A stretch of 64,000 nucleotides of DNA. It comes from Hemibagrus wyckioides (taxonomy: Eukaryota > Chordata > Actinopteri > Siluriformes > Bagridae). The translations under genes were made by a program, and so were the position numbers. The DNA is taken from NCBI RefSeq assembly GCF_019097595.1, contig NC_080717.1:5226001-5290000 (forward strand), in the 5' to 3' direction. Positions within the stretch are counted from its first letter, which is position 1. Each line of letters begins with the position of its first letter. A model generated the notes under the pieces. That model saw only the letters and a program-made list of their open reading frames with translations. It did no database searches and was not told the DNA's origin. This document shows positions 10,441-22,195 of this stretch, one piece after another.

Positions 10441-11691
10441 TTTCATATTTTTCTGAGGTTTATTGGTATTCTATTCTCATTTAGAATATGCGCCCATAGA
10501 AATCTTTCTCCACATAAATGAAACGCCATGAGTTGCCTATCAGAGTGGACCATAGGCAGAAAAAAAACAAAAAAAAACAAAAACTCTGGACTCGATCGGA
10601 CAATTTTCAGAAGGAAATCCCTCCTACAAAGTGCAAACATGTTCCGAAAGAATTCTACCGTCAATAGGATATCTAAAGAACGTACTGTGGGTGACCGTCT
10701 CATGCCAAATCTGAAACTTATCACAACTACCTATTACTGTGGTATGTAGAGTCACCGTCAAGACAAACGCCTGTCCAGCCAGTGATGTCCACACTAGACT
10801 GGGTGCTACTTCCATTCTGATGCGACCACATTACGGTTTTTGAGGTGCTACGTAGGCTTTATGAAGACGTAAACCTGCTTGTGTTCACCCTGCACATTAA
10901 GAAGGGATCAAGAGCTCGCAAAGAACTTTCAGTACTCCGGCGGAACGAGAAGGAACGAGTCAACCGAGCCGAAGGCTGCCAAGCTGAGTAGAACTCGCCC
11001 GGTGAGAAGTCACTTTTATGGTTTATTTTTAATCACTGAGTTAAGCTGATCACATTGATCAGTAGTTTAGGACTGATATACTTTGAGGGAGAAGGGGGGG
11101 GGACAAAAAAAGATTGCAGTGTTTTCCACTGTACCCTGTAATATTATCACGTCAACATTTCTTTCTCTTCTTGCTGTAATTTTTCCTTTGTTTTTTTTTT
11201 TTGTAATGGTTGCTGTCGTTTAAAAGAAAGAAAAGAAGAAAAAAAAAAAAAGGATCACATTTGTAAAACAGTGGTTATATAAATCATTCACCTCCATTTG
11301 AATTGTTTGAAACCTAGTCATGCTTTTTCCGGCGAGCTGAGTGGAGTCCTCTTTCGAAAAATAAGTTGCACAAACTGTACAAGCATAAGATAAATCGTAG
11401 TAGTTAGCACTGCTACTTTGTTCGATGTGTGATGTCAAGTGAGAAGTGTACATTTAGCTGGTGAAGATTCTCTCATCCTTGACTACTTTTACCTGTACGT
11501 CTTTTACAAAGACAATTGGTGGAGTATGTATCGGTTGTTATTTTCTGTCTTCTTTTTTTTTTTTTTTTCTTTTTTTTTTTTCTTTTTGTATTTTTAATAC
11601 AATAATTGTAAATATTGGTTATATTTTTGTTGAACTGTAGAAATGTACTATGTTTATGCCTCAACATCCAGTTTATATGAAGCTGGTAATC

Positions 11692-11697
11692 AATAAA
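11692..11697 (+). terminator. candidate poly(A) signal of rapgef2
   Basis: AATAAA in gtaatcaataaatgcgag, about 80 nt after a UGUAAAUA element. It is followed by T-rich sequence from about 11739 that could serve as the downstream element. Confidence 0.55.
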
Positions 11698-11765
11698 TGC
11701 GAGAAAAAGAAATCAACTCGTAGGTTTCGAATGCACTTTTTCTTTTCTTTTCCCCCCTTCTTGTT

Positions 11766-11786
11766 CCCCCCCCCCCCCCCCCCCCC
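11766..11786. repeat. poly(C) run of 21
   Basis: An uninterrupted C21 (G21 on the minus strand) lies 70 nt past the AATAAA signal. Confidence 0.95.
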
Positions 11787-11931
11787 GGTCGAATGCGTTC
11801 TCTTTGGAAATATTGTTACTTTAAATGATACCACCGTCTAATGTTTGCACAAGCTGAGACATGGAATTAACTTGAAACGTGTATCTGATCGTTTTTTTTG
11901 TTTTTTTTTAACTGACACGTCTGTCAGAATG

Positions 11932-11937
11932 AATAAA
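11932..11937 (+). terminator. alternative poly(A) signal
   Basis: AATAAA in gaatgaataaaaagacact, 240 nt downstream of the first candidate. It could be the distal signal of the same transcript. Confidence 0.35.
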
Positions 11938-12172
11938 AAGACACTGATGCCTACTCGCTCTGCTTCTATAACAGTGTCTTCCCTTCTTCACTGATGGATG
12001 TGTGAAGGTGAGTTGCGTGGCTTAGACGTCTGCATAAGTATTAACCCACCTTAGAAGTTTCCTATGGACTTAATTGGGGTTATGTATCTATAATCTACAC
12101 AAAACCGCCTTTGAATATGAAATGTGGGGGATTGATATACAATGCATACATAAAGTAAACAAATCAATTACA

Positions 12173-12760
12173 CAGTGGAACCTCGGTATACGCATTTATT
12201 ACGAGTTCTTAAGATGAAAATTTGTATTGCAAAACGAATTTTCCCATTAGAAATAATATAAATGTAGATACTCCGTTCCAGCCACTCAAAAATATGACCA
12301 ATATTCCCAGTACGAAGCGTATGTAAACTGTATGGTTGCTTACAAAGAACTGATCCAAGCCGACCATTCCATGTCAAGGGTCCTCACAGGAAGTCGTGCC
12401 ACCAAGCTTGGCCTAAAAATAGAACAGACCACCCACGCCACCAATCTGTCAACAAAAAAACAGCCTGGAAAATCACCTAGCTTTTGAACGCATGCCGAAA
12501 GCAACGTTCGTATCGTGGGTTGACTCTTTCCAAACAGATTTCGATGACTGGAAAAAAAAATTGTAAAATTCATAAACTCGCTTCATTTGGCTTTCCACAG
12601 ACGCAAACCACTGATGTTTTGAACGGCTCCTGGACATACACGCAACTTAGCCAGCGTTCAGTTTGGTTCAGTCCGTATGCAGAATTTCTTCGTATGCCGA
12701 TGCCAATCTCCGGCAAAATTTGAATTCTTAAGGCGAAAATTCGTATGCTGAGGTTCCACT
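12173..12760 (+). mobile_element. pogo/Tigger-like MITE, copy 1
   Basis: Starts cagtggaacctcggtatacg and ends cgtatgctgaggttccact. These are inverted repeats of the CAGTG-CCTCG type seen in pogo/Tigger elements. Length is about 590 bp with no transposase. The inner part (caaagaactgatccaagcc; acaggaagtcgtgccaccaa) is shared with the copies at 16540, 34565 and 62278. The last bases and the TA duplication are eroded here. Confidence 0.88.
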
Positions 12761-12761
12761 A

Positions 12762-14370
12762 TTTTCACAAATTTGTGTATTCATCCTCTTGTTAGGAAAC
12801 CAGTTAAATGCCTTCTGGTGCCATCGGTTGTCATCAGACATCACTTAAATAGTCTGCAGTTTGCCATGTCACATGATCTCATGACTGTCCACCAAATTCA
12901 GTGATCAGATGAATATCAACGAAATGGTTGAAGGGGGGATGAATACTTGTGCCATATTCGGGTTCGGAAATCCTCGTTTTTTTTTTTTTTGGCCATGAGC
13001 TATGGGGGGAAAAAACATGAAAAGCTCAACTATCTGTGATATTTATATCCTACAAACAGTAATCTAATACAATTACTACTATATACTTGAGAGTATAATT
13101 CAATTAAAAGCAAAGATGGTGTTGTGAGTAACTATACTGATTTGACATCATGTGCTGATTTGACTTTTAGGGTAAGAATTGCAATTGTTTTAGTTACACG
13201 CTGCAGTATAGACATCACTGTAGCCAGAGATGTGCCACTTATTTCCATTTCCAATGAATAGACCTGCGTTGGCATGAATATTACTTACAGCATTGTACTA
13301 GGGTTTGAAGACTTTCCTGAACCTGTGTGCTCATGAACAGTCTCTTTCCTCGTTCCACACAGCATGACACTGCCTTGTATTTTTTATTCTTCTGTCAGTC
13401 TCGAGATTCAAACGATATTTTGATCCCTCGGAGTTTGAACCATTTTCAGGATCAATGGCCTGCTCTCCTTATTTTATATTCCTTATTATTTTAGTCAAAG
13501 CTGAAAATGATATCACTGGTAGCAAAACCTGTCCCAGAACATCAAATGTGCGTGTTCTATTTGAGACGACTCTGATAAATCTGTATATTCAGTCATGTTC
13601 GACTCTAACTTTCATCCCTGTGAATTGCCAGTGGCATATGAGATAACTGGCTCATTCTATTCCTCCATCACAGAGTTTATCTATAACCTACACATCAGTA
13701 TGGAAGTGATGCGCAATCCTGCTTTTTCAGATCAGACGATCCCTGGGATGCTTTAGATTTCTCTCATAAATGGTGATCAATTCATCAGCATTCTGGTGAT
13801 TTTGCACTTTCATTACCTTTTTTTTTTTTATTTCTTTTGTTGAAATTGTTAAAGGCAGGGTATATAATCTACTATATAACTATTTATAAAAATCCTCACA
13901 TAGAAGCAGTATGGAGTTGCCGTTCTCTTCATGTGATCATTTGCTCTGTTACGCGACCGCTTATGAATTATACACTTCCTCATTATGCACATTTTCAATT
14001 ATGCACTTTTTTTCTTTGATAGCCTTTGGCTTTATTCATAAAGCATGTGTGGACATTTTTGCTAATGGCTCATCTGTGAGAGGGGTGCCAATATTTACAG
14101 TTTAACCGTAGCATTTTATGATTTTTCCTTAGGTGGTATGCCAGATGCCTAGACGCTACGATTTTCAGTCTCTTTTTTTTTTTATTTAATTTTTCTGCTG
14201 CACTATAACTGAGTAAAGGCCAATTCACTGAAGGGGAAAGGACAAATTAATACAGATTTCCTTCTAGGAGACTTTAATTTTTCTTCAGGCTTTGGTTAAA
14301 TATGAATTGTGTATTCAAACATGTTGGGATTATGAACCAGTAGTGGGAAAAGGGGATGGTGTTGTTGTAT
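12762..14370. other. intergenic, no gene seen
   Basis: AT-rich sequence with short T runs (12980, 13820, 14174). I find no coding potential or recognisable repeat family. Confidence 0.55.
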
Positions 14371-14382
14371 CTTTGCACAACA

Positions 14383-14384
14383 TC

Positions 14385-14443
<59 letters not shown>

Positions 14444-14474
14444 AAATAATAATAATAATTAAAATAATAATAAT
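14383..14474. repeat. (ATA)n microsatellite
   Basis: About 19 pure AAT units followed by imperfect ones. Several short A+T-rich AAAT runs follow to about 14680. Confidence 0.95.
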
Positions 14475-15129
14475 GATGAAAAGTTCAACATTTTTACAAA
14501 GCAACCACTCCATTAAAAAAATAATAGTCATTGCTAATTTTACAAATGAATCAATTCTAAAAAAAATAATTGTCATTTTTACAAAGCAGTCACGCCGTGA
14601 ATAAGTAAGTAAGTAAATAAATAAATAAATAAAAAGTTAGTGATTTTTACAAAATAGTCGCTTAATAAATAAATAAATCTTTTTTTTCTTTTTTTAAAAA
14701 AAAATCTAATCACCTGGTTTAATTGTGCTAAAATCCTGTTTTATTTCTCTACCTGCTTGGGGGTTTCTAGTCAGCGATATTTGCTTGTCTATATTAATCA
14801 CCTCTGCTGAGCTAATACAGGTTAAAAAACGAGCCACTGATTTTCTTGGGCATTTAACAAAGTGTAATAAATGTGTAACGTGTGGAAAAAAAAAAAAAGA
14901 TCGGAAAAATGGACAGACCAAACACCAGGTTTATATGGATGAAAAAAGGAAGTTGATGATGCTGGATGATGCTGATGAAGGAGAAGAATCTTCTTTTTCT
15001 TTTTCTTAAATGTAATTGTACCTGCATTAAAGTTAAAATAAAAAATCAAGGTTTTCAAACTTTTGTTTTATTCCTAAGAAGGAAATAACTCTCTTAAGTA
15101 TAAGATTAGAAATTTAATTCACCCCCACA

Positions 15130-15635
15130 CCACATCACTGCTGTGCTCTTCCACTGGCTTCCTGTAGCTGCATGCCTACAAAGCCAAGACTGGACCAGCT
15201 CCCTCTTACCTCAAAGCTCTTATTACTCCTCACACCACACCTCGCTTCCTTCAGATCTGCTAGCACTGCTCGACTGCTCCCACCATCTCTCAGGGTAAGA
15301 AGTAGGCATACATCTAGACTCTTCTCTGTTCTGGCTCTGAGGGGGTGGAATAAACTTCCCCTAGATGTCCGAGCAGCCGAGTCAGTGACCGTCTTCAAAC
15401 AACGGATCAAGACCTACCTCTTGCTGAAAAACTAGCTCTTACTTTTTCCTGTTTGTTTTATGTATTGTTGTACGTTGAATGTATAAGAAATAAAATCCTC
15501 CCAGTGCAGTTTTGGGTCCTGTGACCAATTGAACCACTGTTAATGTATTCACTCATAGAGACTTCATAGCACTTTTGCACATCGCTCTGGAAAAGAGTGT
15601 CTACCAAATACCAGAAATGTAAACGTAATTCATTT
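15130..15635 (+). pseudogene. L2-clade LINE 3' end (relic of ORF2 C-terminus)
   Basis: A frame from 15172 to 15435 reads SASTARLLPPSLRVRSRHTS, LFSVLALRGWNKLPLDVRAA and FKQRIKTYLL. This is the C-terminal region typical of L2-clade ORF2 proteins (short motif pattern known for the family). It is followed by a 3' UTR ending near gtgtctaccaaataccagaa. No reverse transcriptase core remains. A second, longer copy is at about 47860-48612. Confidence 0.8.
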
Positions 15636-15904
15636 CATTTCACCTCAACAATATTTACCACTGAGTAAACGGTGATGTTGACTAGCTAATAAAATGGCCG
15701 TCTTTTTAATAAGTATAGAAATCCCACCTGGAATCATGCTTTCTAGCTTTCTAATATGTTGTTTCTATGGTAACATCGTATTGAATGTCGGTAAAAGGTA
15801 GAAAAGTAATAACAAAAGGATTTTAAACCAAGCTGTCTCATGGAAGAAGGTGTATAGTTGTACCTGTGGTGAAGTTTTTAGTTTGGAGGCATTTCTTAAA
15901 CGTT

Positions 15905-16050
15905 TATGAGAGGAGTCTTGAGTGTCAGTCGAATGTCTTTGGACTGGAGGAGAAAACCGGAGGACCCAGAGGAAACCCCTGAAGCAGAGGGTGGAGTCGG
16001 GAATCAAACCCTTAGTCTCAGAGATGTGATGAATCACGGTAGTCACCATC
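15905..16050 (-). mobile_element. relic of 'gtttcctccggttttctcc' type SINE
   Basis: The minus strand reads cctctgggtcctccggtttt and ctccagtccaaagacattcg, the body of the SINE family found intact at 51803 and 30633. Strongly decayed and truncated. Confidence 0.55.
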
Positions 16051-16539
16051 ACTCCCGTTTACTCACATATTTCGGTACATTTAATTTATATTTTTATATA
16101 TATATTTTAATTACATACATAACAAACCTGTTTACCAGTTAATTCATTCATTAACCTTGGAGACATTAACACTGACTAAGTCAAATACATGACAAATAAA
16201 TCAAACCACAGCAGTACAAGATGTCTTTGTTTTTCCTTTCCTGGTTTAAAAATGGAGTCAAAATACTTCTAGTACTTTACTTTTTTCTTCACATTCAGAC
16301 AGCTTCAATAAAATATCTGTTCAGAGAAGAAACTTGCATTAAAATTCGAGTGTTCCAGCCCGAGCAGTGTGTGGTGGTGATGGTATGGCTTTGGAGGTTT
16401 AAACCACTTTAGATGATTTCTCAGAATCACTGGGTTAGGGGTTAGAACTCATAAATACTAAAGATTGGACTTTCTGATATATAAATGCTTGTATAATCTA
16501 ATAAGAAATAGCATACATAACAGTGTGCCGTTATAAATA

Positions 16540-17127
16540 CAGCGGAACCTCAGCATACGAATGTCCTCCTTTACGAATTTTCACCTTAGGTATTGAAATT
16601 TTGCAAGAAATTTGCATCGGCATACGAACAAACCGAACCGAACGTTGGCTAAGTTGTGCATATGTCCGTTAGCTGTTCAAAACTTGTTTGCGTCAGTGGA
16701 AAGCCAAGCGAATCCAACTGAAGTGAGTTTATGAATTTTACAAAAAGAATTTCAGTCAGTGAAAGCTGTTTGGAAAGAGTCAACCCACGATACAAACGTT
16801 GCCTTTGGCATGCGTTCAAAAGCTAGGTGATTTTTTGTGTGTTTTTTTGTTGACAGATTGGTGGTGTGGGTGGTCTGTTCTATTTTTAGCCCAAGCTTGG
16901 TGGCATAACTTCCTGCGAGGACCCCTGACATGGAATGCTTGGCTCGGGTCAGTTCTTTGTAAGCAGCCGTACAGTTTGCATACGCTTCGTATTGGGAATA
17001 TTTTTGGCTGGAACGGATTATCTGCGTTTACATTATTTCTAATGGGAAAATTCGTATCGCAATACAAATTTTCACCTTAAGAATTCGCCTCCAGAATGAA
17101 TCAAATTCGTATGCTAAGGTTCCACTG
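16540..17127 (-). mobile_element. pogo/Tigger-like MITE, copy 2
   Basis: Bounded by cagcggaacctcagcatacg and cgtatgctaaggttccactg, flanked on both sides by TA (16538-16539, 17128-17129), the expected target duplication. Its inner segment is in the opposite orientation to copies 1, 3 and 4. 588 bp, no transposase. Confidence 0.92.
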
Positions 17128-17129
17128 TA

Positions 17130-18380
17130 ATTAATAATGGGGTCGTGTGATGCTGACCGATATCTGAGCTGTTGAATCAACAGTTTCGACCAATCAAAAT
17201 TGACAATTTATTAGTTATAATTTATTGTTGGTATAATGTTTTATACAGCATGTGGGCAGATATTACATTAACATATGAGATTAGGAGAAATGAGAACTTT
17301 GGGTCTGGGTACAAATTGAGTTAAAGCTATGTTTATCCAGCAGAGTGTGCTATTTTCTAAAAAGTCTCTCTCTCTCTCTCTCATAAATGCACACACACAC
17401 ACACAAGGCTTATCTAGGCCAAGCAGCCGGTCAGTGTTTTTGCAGCACTTTTGGTCAGAGCTGTGGTAAACGATACGATTCAGAACCATAAAGCATTCTA
17501 GGCTTTTGCGCAAACGGACTGTGAAGTGGAAGAGACTGAGAGAAAGCTACAGAGAGAGAGAGAAAAAAAAACAGGATAGAATTCACTCAAGCAGCTCTGA
17601 AGGTCTATTGATCTCATGTGTGTAACCTGACATGTCTAATACAGCAGGACTAAACCAGATGTAAGCACAACCTTCTGGAAGTCTGGCAAGAAGATGAGGA
17701 ACACGGACCGGAATCCTGAACCACTTCACAAATGAGATGCTTAAGTTAAAAAACAACAACAACTACTAATAGAAAGTTAATAAAGTGTCCGTGAACCAAG
17801 CTGAACAAGTTTCTGCCACAGTGATATCGAACTCTGCGTTCTGATTGGTCGAAAGCTGTTCATAAAATTCCAGTAAGAGCGATTCTGACTGCAAGGTTAA
17901 TATTAACGTGCCTGATCTAATGTGCAATAGTTTCCATAGTAACCATTGATTCAGGGACTTGTACTGTACGATTGCCATGCTGCATAATCTAAAAGTAATA
18001 ATAAACTAATTAACAAATAAAAACAAATGATTGTTGATTTGGTTTGATTAAAGTTTTCTGAATAGAGGAACATTCATGGAAGGAGTCCCCAGTTTTACGT
18101 CAGAAGAAAGTCTTCAGGAGAAGTTCAAGAAAGGTTTGTGACGCTTTGTGTCCGGTGATTATAATGTAAGTGAGAACAGGAGTTTTTAATTGAACTTATG
18201 TACATATAAATGTCATTAATTACTAAATTAAAAAATGATGATTGTCAAATTTCTGTCAAAAATGATTAACTCTATTATCTCCATTTCATGTTGGATCACA
18301 TGACACTATGCTGTCATTGATTATTTTTCTATAACTGCACACACAGGGGTTTTATTCTATTTTTAAAAAATCATTATGAT
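17130..18380. other. intergenic, minor repeats only
   Basis: Contains short (CT)n/(CA)n at 17366-17405. At about 17826-17960 there is a relic of a MITE-like sequence beginning gcgttctgattggtcgaaag, related to pieces near 22500, 56030 and 57700. No gene seen. Confidence 0.5.
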
Positions 18381-18391
18381 TTATGTGTATC

Positions 18392-18430
18392 TTTATTATT
18401 TTATTTTATTTTATTTTATTTTATTTTATC
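18392..18430. repeat. (TTTTA)n microsatellite
   Basis: Tandem ATTTT pentanucleotide units. Confidence 0.93.
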
Positions 18431-19232
18431 ATTAGCTCTCTTCCCCCCCCTTTTTTTAAAGGCTTTTTAGCGCACCCATTTTTCTGGCTTCTAATCTGAC
18501 ATGAATCTTGAATTGCCGAGTCAGTCACTCAGAGGTGCATCGCTGAAAGCAAAGCATCATGGGGTTTCAGAAAGGTTACACTTCAGAAAGGTTATACTTC
18601 AGCTGCTGTTCTGAATAACAGAATAATTCTACAGTTCTACAGGGACAAAAAAATAAATAAATTAAAAAAATCTGCACTTCTACTGACTCTGCTGCTTGGT
18701 GAAAAGTGAGCTGATTACAATCCTGTTACCAAAAAAATCCTAAAAATAATTTTCTTTTTTTCCCCTCCACATCCAAAATTTCTCCAAATCAGAAAATGGA
18801 CATTATTTATTCAAAACTCAATTCTCAATTTCTCTTCTATCTGATTTTTTCATAGTCATGCTAAACAAACAATGTGCGCTGTAATGAATTACAAAAATGA
18901 TTACCAACACAGCAATGAAATCCTCACCCAGAGATTTTAATCTCTATCATAATCAACTCTATATGAGGAAACACATAAAACACAACATGGGGTGCTGTTT
19001 GATGCTGATCTTGTTGGTGGTCCCCAAAATCGGTTATTTTCCAACATCATCATATCCTTGTTGTTTATGCAACAGCAGTCCAATAATTACAACATTTTAC
19101 TGATTATAGCGTGTTAAATTGTGTCACATTATCATTTATTTTTATCCATTTCTAGCTACATTATATTAATATACTGTATAACATATACAGAATGTACACT
19201 GGTCAGCACTATTTTGTGTATCTGTCCTGTAG

Positions 19233-19436
19233 TGTCTTTTTGTCTTGGCACTAGGTTGCACACGATGCACTTTATGTGGCTAGGACAGCTTACTTACTCA
19301 GTCCTTAGCTCTGTGTTGTTTTGTAGCTCTGTGTTGTTTTATGTAGCATCATGGTCCTGGAGAAACACTGCTTCATTTCACTGTGTACTATGTCAGCTAT
19401 ATATGGCTGAAATGACAATAAAAGCTTCTTGACTTT
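19233..19436 (+). mobile_element. dispersed retroelement 3' end (copy 1)
   Basis: Ends with ggctgaaatgacaataaaag cttcttgactt. The same ending occurs at 35533-35644, including tatgtagcaccat/atcatg-tcctggagaaac. The dispersed copies with an A-rich, AATAAA-bearing end suggest a non-LTR retroelement tail. Family not identified. Confidence 0.6.
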
Positions 19437-19513
19437 ATGTAATGCTGTAAAATCTCCACAAATTTCCATTATTATTTGTGGCACTTCTGCAGTTTTTGTT
19501 CTTTCTCTTGAAG

Positions 19514-20060
<547 letters not shown>

Positions 20061-20071
20061 TTACAACACTT

Positions 20072-20302
20072 AGGCTCCTGGTGGTCCAGTGGCAGGATCC
20101 CACACTCTTATTGCTGCAGCCCAGGTTCGATTCCCAGACAGGGCACTAACCAAGCCCCTGAAGAGTTAACTCTCATTGCCGATCCCAAGCCTGGATTAAA
20201 TGGGAGGGTTGCATCAGAAAGGTCATCCGGCGTAAAACCTGTGCCAAATACAGTGACCCCCAGACAGGGAGAAGCTGAAAGAACAACAACAACAACAACA
20301 TA
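20072..20302 (+). mobile_element. tRNA-derived SINE (family B)
   Basis: Box A-like gtggtccagtggcaggat, box B ggttcgattccca, and body motif gtcatccggcgtaaaacctg with an (AAC)n tail. The 'catccggcgtaaaac' end is widespread in fish LINE/SINE 3' ends. Confidence 0.75.
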
Positions 20303-20729
20303 TATTACAACAATTCTGCATTTTTTTATCCATTTATGTGGAGCATCTTTTATATAAATCCCTGTGAAAGTTGCTATTATGGAAATGCAATGTATGAGGT
20401 AATGAAAGTTTTCCACTCAGACTATTTAGACTGAAAAATAACAATAATAATAATAATAAAAAAGATAAGGCAAGTTTTTGTGTTTATGTAGCTCCCACGT
20501 GAGGCAAGAATCCTTAATATATGAAGACAGAAATAAAAAGCTTCTCAGGCAATATGTATCCATGGCAACACTATATCGGAATTTTCTTTTTGTGGCTTTG
20601 ACACGTATTGTGTTCCCGTTTGACATGAATACACGTGAATATATTTCATTTAGACCAGTGAGATGCTGGGAGTGTGTCAGTATGTGTGTGTGTGTGTGTT
20701 AGCTGTGTATTCTGCATCTGTTTCTCCCT

Positions 20730-20900
20730 GATAACATTGATGAGCCTTTGTTGTTCAGGCTGTCAATCAAAGCGGCGTGCCAGAACAAAGTCTGACCAAC
20801 GTGGACGAAAGATAAATAGAGCAAGATAGATGACTTTGACCTCCTATAATCAATTTCTGACCCGGACTGACAAAATCATCTCACATGGAAAAAGTTGAAA
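20730..20900. promoter_or_regulatory. candidate conserved enhancer-like segment
   Basis: Non-repetitive and of balanced composition. It contains CCTTTGTT (20745-20752) and AACAAAG (20784-20790), which fit SOX sites, ATCAAAG (20766-20772) fitting TCF/LEF, and TGTCAATCA (20761-20769) fitting PBX/MEIS. Only a motif-based guess: no alignment was available. Confidence 0.3.
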
Positions 20901-21329
20901 GAGAAATGACCAGGTTTTTTTAGTATTAATGAATCCATAAGCAGAAATAAAAAGTCAAAATAATCTGAGGTAAAAAAAAAAAAAAAAAGTGTTAGTGTTA
21001 TTTAGTTTTCTGAAAAGTTTTAGGACTCAGAAAAAAATTCCAGCCTGGAGAACCTCTGTAGGGAAGATTCATTCTGGGGTTAAACTTCCTGTAGCAACAC
21101 TACATTACCCACAATCCTGCTGATAGTAGTGGATTTGATTTACCTCAGGAATGGGAAGTCGGAGCACGTCACATTCAACCTCCGTTCATTTGGGCGACAA
21201 GGTTGAAAAACAAAAACAAACAAAAAAACAACGATGAAATTCAAATCATTTTTATTTGTATATGCTTTTAACAGTGGACTTTGCCTCAAAGCAGCTGATA
21301 TAAATTATTATTTATCTCTTATAATCAAA

Positions 21330-22195
21330 CAAGAGGCATCCTCGACCTCATTCAAAAGGGAACCTCATCCCCATTCAAAAGGAAACCTCATCCTCATTCA
21401 TAATGGAACCTCATCTTCATCCTCATTCAAAAGGGAACCTCACCCCCATCCTCATCCATAAGGATCCTCACCCTCATTCAAAAGGGAACCTCATCCTCAT
21501 TCATAAGACATCCTCAATCATAAGGGAACCTCATCTTCATCCTCATTCAAAAGGGAACTTCATCCTCATTCATAAGGCAACATCATCCTCATTTAAAAGT
21601 GAACTTCATCTTCATTCAAAAGGGAACCTCATCCTCATTCAAAAGGGAACCTCATCCTCATTCAAAAGGGAACCTCATCCTCATTCGCATTCAAAAAAGA
21701 ACATAATCCTCATTTAAAAGGGAACGTCACCCTTATCCTCATTCAAAAGGGAACCTCATCCTTACTTAAAAGGGATCCTCATCCTCATTCAAAATGGAAC
21801 CTCACCCTCATCCTCATTCATAATGGATCCTCACCCTCATTCAAAAGAGAACCTGATTCTCATTCAAAAGGGAACCTCACCCTCATCCTCATTCATAATG
21901 GATCCTCACCCTCATTCAAAAGAGAACCTCATTCTCATTCAAAAGGGAACCTCACCCTCATCCTCATTCATAATGGATCCTCACCCTCATTCAAAAGGGA
22001 AACTCATCCTCATTCAAAAGGGAAACTCATCCTCATCACCATTTAAAAAAGAACATAATCCTCATTTAAAAGGGAACCTTATCCTCATCCTCATTCAAAA
22101 AAGAACCTCATTGTTATTCAAAAGGGAACCTCATCCTTATCCTTATTCATAAGAGATCCTCATCCTTATTCATTACAGATCCTATTCAAATAATT
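21330..22195 (+). repeat. 23-bp minisatellite (cctcatcctcattcaaaagg)
   Basis: About 35-40 units of gggaacctcatcctcattca plus aaa, with variants (cataatggatcctcaccctc) forming a higher-order unit of about 80 bp near 21815-21990. Open frames through it (HPHSKGNLILI repeats) are a by-product of the repeat. Confidence 0.95.

Larger units (their letters stand above)
8121..11720 (+). other. probable rapgef2 3' UTR
   Basis: No open frame of note after the stop at 8118-8120. AATAAA occurs at 11692-11697, shortly after a Pumilio-type UGUAAAUA at 11607-11614. A weak ATTAAA at 8756-8761 followed by a GT-rich stretch could give a short isoform. A second AATAAA lies at 11932-11937. The UTR holds (CA)n at about 8505-8536, long T tracts at 11547-11582 and a degenerate repeat (9100-10440). 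The length of about 3.6 kb is inferred. Confidence 0.5.

Noticed and set aside
21403..22152. Long open frames with HPHSKGNLILI repeats as a repetitive protein
   Set aside because: They are the translation of a 23-bp minisatellite; there is no start context, splice support or neighbouring exon.
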